Shown here piece by piece: positions 23,871 to 34,787 of a DNA stretch of 64,000 nt. Position 1 is the first letter of the stretch, and each line of letters begins with the position of its first letter. The notes under the pieces were generated by a model that saw only the letters and a program-made list of their open reading frames with translations, was not told where the DNA came from and did not search any database. The DNA comes from Sipunculus nudus (lineage: Eukaryota; Annelida; Sipuncula; Golfingiida; Sipunculidae), in contig CM049314.1 of assembly GCA_026874595.1 (NCBI GenBank), positions 54,855,812-54,919,811 of the forward strand, given 5' to 3'. The translations under genes and the position numbers were made by a program.

Positions 23871-26130
23871 ATCCACAGCGACCCCGCAGCATAAATGGTG
23901 TACATGTTCAATATTGGTCGCCGCTCATGGCGTTAATACTTATCACATGACGACACAAGGCGACACTATCTCGCTCCTACGAAGCTCATAAAAACCTCAG
24001 GGCACCGTGGCTGCGCTCTACGGCGATCTGGCCCATTTTTGAGAGCGCAGCGAGATCGCCTTCTAGTGTGATGGGGATTTAATCACTACACATTGAGCAT
24101 AGGGATTAGAAACGAACAGAGTGAATATATGCCTCATGTGTAACACTTTATAATTCTTGTATGGATTGTCGCCCGAACGTAATGAAAGTTGGCGAACATA
24201 GTTGATAAGCAACGGTCTTCATTCCGTCCAATTTATGTGCACTTAACCAGTTAACATATACATATAAGCAACTATCTGTCCAACTTATGTGCATTTCACC
24301 TGTTAACATGTACATGTAAGCAACCCTGGTCGCTCGAACGAACTTTTGCAACCGCTGTCGTGGTTGCCTCAAAGTTTGTGTTAGTGTTAAGTAACGCAGG
24401 TTACGAACGCAACCCTGGAGATCAGACCCCCGTCGTACCCCGTCGTACCCAGTAGATTAAACACGTTTTTTAAACGATGAACTGAAGCGGCTGAAACTCG
24501 CACACACACACACACACACTCAAAGATAGGAAAGACGAATGCAACATAAACAATCAAAGTATAATCAAGGGAAACATAAAATTCTATGGAGTGGCGTTCC
24601 ACACTCAAGGCATAATAATAATAATCACTGAGTATCACAACATTCAGGTTCACAGAGTCCACAAGTTCGCCCGGGCCCCAGGCCGCTTGTGACATGGTCG
24701 TTCACTTGGTTTTATCACAGTACACACGTCAAGGCGCCCATCCTTGGCCTGAAACGGTCTTCACTCTTTAAGAAGCACAGACAGCCAATGTCTGTCAGCC
24801 TTATCTGTACTCGAATAGGCCACAGCACACGACAATATTCGGTACCACCCACAATACTCAGCATAACAAATGTACATGTCTGTTTTGCAGGGCTTCACCA
24901 CGGCAGATACACGTCGGTTGTAACCATATCTCACAAGTCCGTTAGTAAGACGTTCGTTGCCCACCGACTTCGACACATCATACACGGCTGTTTACAGATC
25001 CGTCTGTATACATAACTGTTGTATCTGTACACAGCTCTCAAGTCCGTTAGAGAGATATACGTTGGTGGCCCACATATTCTGACACATCATCCAATGGAGA
25101 ATCGTCCCCTAGCTGATTGGTTCTCAGAAGACCTCGGACCCTCCTCTACACCGAAAAAAGGTCAGACAACACCATCAAGCGCGCTGACCCAGGAGTTTGT
25201 ATCTTTGCTTTCCTCTTTCCAGCGTATATACCGATGCTGACGTCACACCTCCTGGCCGTCCTTTGCCTCTCGCCTCAACAACACATGTGGCCCGTCGTTC
25301 AATCGCATGAATACTAAAAAAAAGACACGCCTCCGGAGAAAAAAGTATTGGTAAAATCAAGCCAGCAGGTGCATTGCCTTTGAAGTCTACGGTAATAATT
25401 TAACCACAGGATGGTCTAGGCTCACGCTGATGAATCCAAAATGAATCAATTCTCATTGAATTATACCTGTACTGGAACCAACTAAAACAAAAAAAAAACT
25501 TGGGTTACCTAAAGCTACGTTCCCACGCTAACATCCATATATGATACTTACCATAAATATACAAACACTAAAAGAAATAATCATCTGGCTATACTGTCCT
25601 CACATAAATGTGCAATACCATGATACTAACATAAATATGTCACAGCCCCCTGGTGACAGACACCACGATCGATTATATAGAATAATCATGTTTACTTCTG
25701 TGTGTCTTGTAAACTGATTATTAATCTCCTCGCTAATATTATTTGAATGGTTATGAATGTATTCCTTTTTAAAAGCATGAACCTGTCAAGACGAGCTTGA
25801 TTTGGACATTACATATTACCCTAACTGTTTACTCGAGGACAGGAATATCTTAATACTCCGTTGAACAGGTTCATACACAACACCACAGTATTTATACCTT
25901 CATGTCACACCAATCTAATGTAATTATTTCTACCTAACAAAATGTTGATGGGAAGTAAAAACCGGTGCATACTATTAAGCGAATTACCGCCACGAAAATT
26001 GACCTATATTCGACCTATTTTGTAACATAGATGTAATATCTCATGTTTAAGAGAAAATCATGATATACGTATGTTATTGGAGAAGAATTAAACGTGGCTT
26101 GTCACATAAGGGTTGACTTAATAAAACGAA
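23871..26130. other. Intergenic with short tandem duplications
   Basis: GTCCAA(T/C)TTATGTGCA starts a unit at 24226 that repeats with period 52 at 24278 (to about 24329). CCCCGTCGTAC is doubled near 24428-24445. A (CA)n tract lies near 24502-24519. CAAGTCCGTTAG occurs twice, near 24936 and 25040. GC content is higher at 24.6-25.3 kb but no exon was recognised. Confidence 0.45.
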
Positions 26131-26880
26131 CCAGTGTCAAAGCTGCACTCAAGACCGTATTTCTAAACAGATGGACGTATGTTGTAACACATGCAGCCGC
26201 CGTCTATGTTGGAATTTCGTAACAGCACATTTAAACACAAGTGTTTTCTGATCATGTTCTGACTCACGATGTTGTCAGAGACACGCCGCAGAAATCAACT
26301 TCCTCTGTCTAGAATGATATTTAAAGCTCTGTGTTGACTGCGCCATGTCCACCGAGCATGCTAAACATGAGATGTGTCGATTACAAGGAGCAGAACAACA
26401 GATCCGCAGCAAACTCGAGCACTGCTACGGTGACACACAGGGAGACCTCAAGCTGGCCCAGGCAAAGATTGACTCAGAAGATGGAAAGTAAGGACGCTGT
26501 AGACACAATAACGAAGCATCTGCTGAAACAATGGGAAGGAGAAAAGACCAAGATGGATAGGCAAATACAGGGACTGATAGAGGTGCATGAGTATGACGTC
26601 CAATATAGGGAAGATGTATTTGCCCTGCAATGATATGATATAAGGGAACCCAGTGCCTGATCGACAAACTTTCAACAGTGCCGAGTGTGCAAGAACGGTT
26701 GACTGATGGCGTGTCAGTGTTCGCTTACCGGAATTCGCGTTGAAACGCTACAGAGCGCAACACTAAAATCTACACGAAGTACACAATGCTGTGCACAAGT
26801 ATGACGTCAGTTACTGCGATTGGTTCAAAGGTGACACTCCAGGAGATCATCGACTCGTATTTAACCTTTCAATGACCGAA
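26131..26880 (+). pseudogene. TRIM-like relic (B-box1, B-box2, coiled coil)
   Basis: A B-box1 piece (QCQSCTQDRISKQMDVCCNT, then CSRRLCW) starts near 26131. After stops, CQRHAAEINFLCLE and KLCVDCAMSTEHAKHEMCRL give B-box2. The coiled coil follows (QQIRSKLEHCYGDTQGDLKL), ends at a TAA near 26490, and resumes in a second frame (DTITKHLLKQWEGEKTKMDR). The region after 26640 reads CLIDKLSTVPSVQERLTDGV and then, in another frame, LHEVHNAVHKYDVSYCDWFK. That is the usual segment after the TRIM coiled coil. No RING was found upstream. At least three frame changes and several stops make this a clear pseudogene, older than the 15-kb copy. Confidence 0.8.
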
Positions 26881-26989
26881 TAATTAAAGTTGAAAAAATT
26901 GCTGGTTTTAAGTCCCCTCCCCAATATTTGGCTCAGAAGACTTTATAATTAAATTCCCAGTGGTAGCTTCCTGGGGACGCTACAGAGCA

Positions 26990-27195
26990 CACACATGATT
27001 TTTAGGTCGCCTGGGCCCGCCATACGCAGATTGCACTTAATCCGGTACCCAATGCTGGGTGGACATAAGCACACTTGTGGCTGAGATCCTGCCTAAGGGT
27101 CTTAACGAAAATGTGGGAGGCTACGGGATTCGAACCCATGACCGCTTGATCACAAATCCGGCATCTTTTTCATAACACCACCACGCTCCACAATT
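26990..27195 (-). repeat. tRNA-derived SINE
   Basis: On the minus strand the 5' part (from about 27193) is tRNA-like and contains a perfect B box in GGTTCGAATCCCGTAGCCTC. A non-tRNA body follows (CAGGATCTCAGCCACAAGTG, TGGGTACCGGATTAAGTGCA). I call it a SINE rather than a functional tRNA because the acceptor and anticodon arms cannot be folded convincingly and the body continues for about 110 bases. Confidence 0.6.
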
Positions 27196-29531
27196 GGAGT
27201 CACATCGCTGTGTGTCACTAAGTTGTACAAAACATCATCCTTATTAGCAAGCTTTATATCGGGTTTGTCATTTACTTATAATGTTCATGTAAAACAAATC
27301 AGAAGAAACTACCCAGTAGATGGACAAAAATTGAACACGGAAGTATAATTCAGGTGACGCTATTCGACAACTACTTTTTTATTATTCATGGCAATATTAA
27401 TTTGTTCGAGAGTCCAGTTTATTAGATAAACCAAAGGTCCCACTCATTATAACCTCCTTAGTTTCTCACCTATACCATTCCACTCACACATTCCCTTTTG
27501 CCCATTTCTTCGCGCTCGCTATTATTTCCCTTTAATTCTATTAATTTATTTCTTGTTTCCTATGGGATGACGTAGGACAAAGTCTGAGCTAATCGTACTG
27601 CCTGGTAACGACTTTTGCATTTTATGGTTATCGCTCAACATATTTAGGAAGGATTGAGAATCATTTAAGACTAGACATTCGCTTTCCAGAGTATAAACTG
27701 GCTCCAAGAGGGAAAACATTGAGATGACATTGACGAATTACATTAGAGCTTCCTTTTTCTTAACATATGTGGGCAAACGTATCTGGAACCAATATGGCCA
27801 GATCTATGTACGTTTGGCAACAATTATTTACACGGGTACTAATTGCAATCATACAATTTCTTTTGACCATCGAGAGAAATATGTTTCTATAACTTCAAAT
27901 ATGTTTAACGTCATATTTATCAATAACAAGGCATCCAGGACATGTGATTAAGTCAGAAATGTAGTTGTATAGTCGTACTTTATACAAATTATCTGTAACC
28001 TGGTGGTTAGAGCCGTTTCTTTATTTATTTTTAAAAGAAGGTCACGAAGATGTTTTTAATAAGCAGGATACACTGTAGCCATCTTATTTAATAATGACAT
28101 TATCAGCAATACATTTTTTCCGTTAGGCTTAAAGTTTTTAGGATTATGCTATTGTACATCTAATCGTGAACAATTGTATTATCATCATTAATTTTTAAAT
28201 ACCTTAAAATGTCTATAAGTGCGAATTCGATTATCTATAAAAATCAGTAAATACAATTATTTGGGGATTCCTACACAGTTTTTTTTTCTTTTTTAAAAGT
28301 ACATTTTATTTTAGAAATTCTTTGTGATGACGTTCATGTTAAGTATTGAAATGCCAGGCTTTGAATGGAGTTTGATAAACTGCAATAAATACAACACACT
28401 ATCAAGCTGATCTTTTATGCTTCAGCGTATTTGCACATGTTTGGTACATACTTGCAAGGTTACCTAAACAATACCGAACAATTAAGTTACTTGCACTTTA
28501 CCTGGTTTAGTTTAGATTTCAGACCAAATGTTGCCTTTTCATATAACTCCATCAAAATCCGAGGCGGCAAATGGGAAACTCATGCCGAATCAGTCACACA
28601 GCGTTAGGTATTATTACGCAGGAAGACCAAAATATGCTGCTTAACACATATGTAGCATTCCTATGAAGCTTTCTATATAGCTTTAGCATTGAACAGATAT
28701 GTTCATGCCAATCATCGGTAAACCTTTCAAGGATTCTGGCTTAAATCAAAGTAGGAATAGCCCAGTATCATAACGCTTAGTATGATCTTCATATAAAGTT
28801 AAGAGCTAGGCATTTAAACATGATGCATTTATATTTTCTTTCACTTTTCGGGTGTTAAATTAATCCAGGAGGCAAGAATTAATATGCTACCACACTTAAT
28901 TATTGTACAATATCTGAGTTTTACCGTAGCTCGTTTTTTTTGTAGTATCCTTCACCAAGTATTTTGATTGGATAACTGGAGAATTAATCGGCAAGTGAAG
29001 GGAAATCTGAGCCGGAGATTTTGTTTCACAATTAAACCAATATTCACCTGTTCGAAACTTTCCTCGAGTGTCATCTCGCATACAACAGATTCGTGCAGCT
29101 CTGCTCTGCCTACCGTGGCTGTTCGTGTGACGTCATATTCCCAGCGTCATGTTGTTTTCTACCCATTGTGGCAAACATCTGCAGGTTAATTCTAACTTTA
29201 ACCTTTTAACTTTAACCTGTTCACTGCATTCGGTAAAGACATGTAATACAAAGATGGTAAGTATGATTCCTAAATGTGACAGTACAGGTAGATGTAGTCT
29301 AGAGTATCAATTCTAGAAACTGATCCGGTTTATACAGGCACCATGCCATAAGTGAAAATTACATTTCGTCTACTCGAATACGTCACCTAATGTGTGACAA
29401 CAGCCTGGGTTATGCCAGAGTAAAGTTACTAATGTATAAGGAAGAGAGATTAACTACAGATGTTTATCAATTTTAGCATCTGTTGCGCCTATCTAATATG
29501 AAGGTTGTTTGCCAAATCAGAATCGCTAAAT
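27196..29531. other. Intergenic, no gene recognised
   Basis: AT-rich sequence. An open frame of 75 codons at 27724-27951 has no recognisable domain. A CTTTAACCT string is repeated near 29196-29220. No microsatellite or repeat unit of note. Confidence 0.45.
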
Positions 29532-32500
29532 AACAAGTGACCCAGGGGTCATGACGCTCAGCTGACCAGGAAGACTTTGACAAAAGTAATTTTATCATCT
29601 GAATGTCAAATTTGAATGAAATACTTTTTCCAAACTTGACCTTTTGTATAAAATCATCCAATATTCATTGGGGTACTATGGAGCTCTGTAGCATGAAGGA
29701 TATGGGTAACAGACACCTATTTTCAAGGTTTACAAGATGAATTTTCAGGGGTCACCCAGCATGTCAAAAAATAAAATTCTAGGTCCAGTTATTATGATTT
29801 GTGCCCTGTTAACAAATCCAAATGTTTATTCTGGGGGGTATTTCAAAGCCGCATAGGATGAAGGATATGGGTAACAGAGATGTAATTTCAGGTGCACAAG
29901 GAGACTTTTCAGGGGCCTCCCAGCATATCAAGAAAGGAGATTCTAGGTCAAGTCATTATAATTTGTGCTCTGTTAACAGATGACCAAATCTTTATTCTGG
30001 GGAGTACTTCGGAGCCCCAGAGCATGAAGGATATGGGTAACAGGGACCTTATTTCGGGTTTCCATGTAAACCTTTTATGGGCTTCCCTGGAGGTGAGGAC
30101 AGAAGATTCTAGGTCCAGTCATTATGATTTGTGCCCTGTTAATATATGACCAAATCTTTATTCTGGGGGGTACTTCAGAGCCCCATAGCTCACAGAATAT
30201 GGGTAACAGGGACCTTATTCCGGGTTTCCATGTAGACCTTTTATGGGCTTCCCTGGAGGTGAGGACAGAAGATTCTAGGTCCAGTAATTATGATTTGTGC
30301 CCTGATTACAGATGACCAAATGTTTAAAGATCACAAAAGTAGAGAAAAAAAATCGTAAAAAATAAAAAAATATAGGTGGCGCCACCAATCTCCAGAAATT
30401 GATGAAACACTCCATGATCAATATCCATGCAAAGAATCATGGTGATTAATGCATTAGTTGTTCAGATACTTGAGCTTTTGTATAAAATTTTGCATTATTC
30501 TGGGGGGTACTTCAGAACCCCATAGCTCGAAGAATATAGGTCACAGTGACCTATTTTCAGGTTTACAAGGAGAATTTCCATAGACCTCCCAGGATTTCAA
30601 GTAAGAAGATTCCCGGTCTAGCTGTTACAATTTGTGCCCTGTTAACAGACAGACGCCTGGATGGCCGGACGGACGACGGACAAAAGGTGATCCCTACAGC
30701 TCAGATGACTTTCAGTCAGCTGAGCTAAAAATTGAAAAAATACAGGTGGCGCCACCAGAATGCAGAAACTGATGAAACATTTCATGATCAATATCCATGC
30801 AAAGAATCATGGTGATCAATATAATTATTGTTCAGATACTTGAGCTTTTGTATCAAATTTTCCATTATTCTGGGGGGTACTTCGGAGCCCCATAGCTCAG
30901 AGGTTATGGGTAACAGAGACCTAATTTCAAGTTTTCAAGGAAACTTTTCATGGGCCTCTCAGCATGTCAAGAGAGAAGATTCTAGGTCCAGTTGTTACGA
31001 TTTGTGCCATGTTAACAGATGACCGCATCTTATGAGGTCTCAAAAATAGAGAAAAAAATTCGTAAAAATAAAAAAAAATACAGGTGGCGCCACCATACTG
31101 CAGAAACTGATGACACATTCCATGATCAATATCCATGCAAAGAATCATGGTGATCACTGCAATAGTTGTTTAGATACTTGAGCTTTTGTATCAAATTGTC
31201 CATTATTCTGAGGGATACTTCAGATGACTTACAGTCAGCTGAGCTAAAAACACTTAATGGTCAATATCTATGCAAAGAATCATCATGATCTCCGTATTAG
31301 TTGTTCAGATACTTCAGCTTTTGTATCAAATTGTCCATTATTCTGATGGATACTCCAGAGTCCTAAAGCTTGAAGGATATGGGTAACAGAGACCTAATTT
31401 CAAGTTTCCACAGGCACTCTTCATGGGCCTCCTTGCATGACAAGAATGAAGTTTCTAGGTCCAGTTGTTGCAATTTGTACCCTCTTGATAGATAACATAG
31501 GTGGCGCCACCAGTCTGCAGGAACTGATGGAACATCTCATAATCAATATGTATGCCAAAAATCATGACCATCAGTGATGTAGTTATTGAGATATTGAAGT
31601 TTTTGTATGAAATTTTTGACTACTCTGGGGGGGTACTTTGGGGCCCCATAGCTCGAAGGATATGGGTAACAGAGACCTAATTTTGGTTTCCATGGAGACT
31701 TTTCATAGGTCTCTCAGTGTGTCGAGAATCAAGATTCTAGGTCCAGTCGTTATGATTTGTGCCACGTTAACAGATGACAGCATCCTTAAAGGTCTCAAAA
31801 ATAGAGGAAAAAAATCGTAAAAAATCAAACAATACAGGTGGCGCCACAAGTCTGCAGGAACTGATGGAACATTTCATAATCAATATGTATGCCAAAAATC
31901 ATGACCATCAGTGATGTAGTTATTGAGATATTGAAGTTTTTGTATGAAATTTTGACTACTCTGGGGGGGGGGGTACTTTGGGGCCCCATAGCTCGAAGGA
32001 TATGGTTAACAGAGACCTAATTTCTGGTTTCCAAGGATATTTTTCATGGACCTCTCAGTGTGTCAAGAATGAAGATTCTAGGTCCAGTTGTTACGATTTG
32101 TGCCATGCTAACAGATGACAGCATCCTTAAAGGTCTCAAAAATAGAGGAAAAAATCGTAAAAAATCGAACAATAAAGGTGGCACCACCAGTCTGCAGGAA
32201 GTGATGACACATCTCATGATCAATAGTTAATGAGATATTGAAGTTTTTGTATGAAATTTTTTACTTTTCTTGGGGGTACTTTGGGGCTCCATAGCTCGAA
32301 GAATATGGGTAACAGAGACCTAATTTCTGGTTTCCATGGAGACTTTTCATAGGTCTCTCAGTGAGTCAAGAATGAAGATTCTAGGTCCAGTCTTTATGAT
32401 TTGTGCCTTGTTAACAGATGTTTACATTTTGAAAGGTCTCAAAAATAGAGAAAAAAAATTTGTAAAAAATTGAACGATACAGGTGGCGCCACCAGTCTGC

Positions 32501-33481
32501 AGGAAGTGATGACACATCTCATGATCAATAGTTAATGAGATATTGAAGTTTTTGTATGAAATTTTTTACTTTTCTTGGGGGTACTTTGGGGCTCCATAGC
32601 TCGAAGAATATGGGTAACAGAGACCTAATTTCTAGTTTCCATGGAGACTTTTCATAGGTCTCTCAGTGAGTCAAGAATGAAGATTCTAGGTCCAGTCTTT
32701 ATGATTTGTGCCTTGTTAACAGATGTTTACATTTTGAAAGGTCTCAAAAATAGAGAAAAAAATTTGTAAAAAATTGAACGATACAGGTGGCGCCACCAGT
32801 CTGCAGGAAGTGATGGAACATCTCATGATCAATATGTATGACAAAAATCATGACCATCAGTCAAGTATTTAATGAGATATTGAAGTTTTTGTTTGAAATT
32901 TTTTACTTTTTTGGGTGGTAGTTTGGGGCCCCATAGCTGGAAGGATATGGGTAACAGAGACCTAATTTCTGGTTTCCATGGAGACTTTTCATAGGTCTCT
33001 CAGTGTGTCAGGAAAGAAGATTCTAAGTCCAGTTATTACGATTTGTGCCTTGTTAACAGATGTTCACATTTTTAAAGGTCTCAAAAATAGAGAAAAAAAT
33101 TCGTAAAAAATCGAAAAATTCAGGTGGCGCCATCAGTCTTCAGGAACTGATGGAACCTCTCATGATCAATATGTATGCCAAAAATCATGACCATCAGTCA
33201 AGTAGTTAATGAGATATTGAAGTTTTTGTATGAAATTTTGGACTTTTCTGGGGGGTACTTTGGGGCCCCATAGCTCGAAGGATATGGGTAACAGAGACCT
33301 AATTTCTGGTTTCCAAGGAGATTTTTCATGGACCTCCCAGGATGTCAAGTAAGAAGATTCCAGTTCTAGTGGTTACGATTTGTGCCTGGTTAACGGACAG
33401 ACGGACAGACAGACAGACAGACGGACGACGGACAAAGAGTGATCGCTATAGCTCAGCTGACTTTCAGTCAGCTGAGCTAAT
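29532..33481 (-). mobile_element. Modular hairpin-ended element F, tandem-unit array
   Basis: Read on the minus strand it starts at about 33481 with the hairpin AGCTCAGCTGAC-TGAAA-GTCAGCTGAGCT and a GTCCGTCTGTC stretch. It ends at 29532 with CAGCTGAGCGTCAT, GACCCCTGGGTC, ACTTGTT. The interior is an array of head-module units. About three units of 165 bases lie at 29.8-30.3 kb, then nine units of about 304-417 bases. These nine carry GGTGGCGCCACC or a near copy at 30375, 30745, 31083, 31500, 31837, 32177, 32482, 32786 and 33123. Partial heads recur inside (about 30665-30730 and 31222-31248), so older copies have been captured. It has no coding capacity. At about 3.95 kb it is the longest family member here. 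Confidence 0.65.
32221..32828. repeat. Recent 304-bp tandem duplication inside element F
   Basis: CAATAGTTAATGAGATATTG begins at 32222 and again at 32526. The two units of about 304 bases differ at only a few positions, whereas the neighbouring units are clearly more divergent. This suggests recent unequal exchange. Confidence 0.8.
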
Positions 33482-33974
33482 AAAAGTGTCTAAATTGAAT
33501 TCTATTGAATGTTCGTACAAATACTAAACACCAAACACCGTTTATTTTAAGCAGCTACATGTCCACTAAGAAGCCTTTTCCCCTGTCCGCTCCAATACCT
33601 CTTCAATGAATAACTTCACATAAAAGAGTAAGATAAATTAGATAACATAGTCGATAGATTTTATTGTTGTAAAACGTTATACCAAAAAAACAGTAACACT
33701 ATAGACAACAATGTTTACCATTATCAGAATAAGAAGTATAAAGATAAAAAAAATCTAAAATTTCTAAGTGCCACAAAGTTATAACTGTTGATGATTTAAC
33801 ATATTTTTCTTTGAATATTTTTTTATTATTTATTTTAATAATATCTATATTTTTAATTTTTTTATGTTATATTAAGCTATATATTTTTTTTCCTAAGATT
33901 ATTTCCAATAAATGAGCCATCATTGACAATTTTCAAAAAAAGTTTAAATCAACATATCATTACACAATACATAC
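33482..33974. other. AT-rich spacer
   Basis: Poly-A/T-rich sequence with no open frame or repeat that can be supported. Confidence 0.5.
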
Positions 33975-34142
33975 CAGATGCATGGGTGGTCCGCATAGTT
34001 CAGAGGTTTGTTACTTGCGTGCATGTAATTAAGCGACCATTTGAGACAGGTGATATAGCTGCCAGACTTAACCTTACCACACTTTGCAATCTTTGTGATC
34101 ACCTATGAATGTTCATTAAAGCCTGTATTGTTATTGTTATAT
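33975..34142 (+). repeat. tRNA-derived SINE with ATTGTT tail
   Basis: A tRNA-like head (GTGGTCCGCATAGTTCAGAG with a B-box-like CATTTGAGAC) is followed by a body ending TTCATTAAAGCCTG and the short repeat tail TATTGTTATTGTTAT. The head, body and simple tail are the typical SINE order. Confidence 0.5.
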
Positions 34143-34787
34143 GCTGATTTTGAAAGCCAATCTCGTGTCAGCATAATAATTCTGATGAATTATCTAAAAT
34201 TTTATTTTAAGCGTCAATGAAATGATATTTTGTATATTTGAAAGTCATATATAATTTTTAAATAAATTAAACATAATATTTTGCAAATTATCTTATGAGA
34301 ATTAAAATTGCTTCTTAGATCAAAGTGATATCAATTGATTTCATAGATGTAGCCTTGAAACATGAAACAAAATAGAAACATGGATTTAATTTTAAACAGG
34401 AATATTTATAATCTTGTATCTTTATAATTTTTTGACTCAACATTGGAACTGAAGCCATTTTTATTTACTCAAAGTTGCCAAGATAGTGGACGTTGTATCT
34501 TTTTTGTATGATTATTCGTTTTAGGTTCTCAGGTGTATGATCCCATATGAAACCAAACGATGCGATATACAATTGCTCTATGTTGCATTTGAAAAGTAGA
34601 TGCCGAAGTGACCGATGCAAAAGTCAATCCACAGAGCTATAGGGTATCATGAGATCATACTTTTTTAATACTTTTAAAACAAGCGTGCACATACTAGATA
34701 ACTTTCACCAGCGTCTTCCAAAATGATTATATTTCAATCTTATATCACCTAGACCCTCAACTTAATAAAAAAAAATCCTGAATAGCT
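34143..34787. other. AT-rich spacer
   Basis: No gene or repeat was recognised between the SINE and the 3' end of the CTLD pseudogene. Confidence 0.5.

Noticed and set aside
26990-27195. Functional tRNA gene
   Set aside because: The B box is perfect but the arms do not pair convincingly, and a long non-tRNA body follows, so SINE is the better call.
29532-33481. CRISPR-like or satellite array
   Set aside because: The units are long, diverged and have no unique spacers. The whole is bounded by the family's head and tail, so it is a mobile element with internal tandem units.
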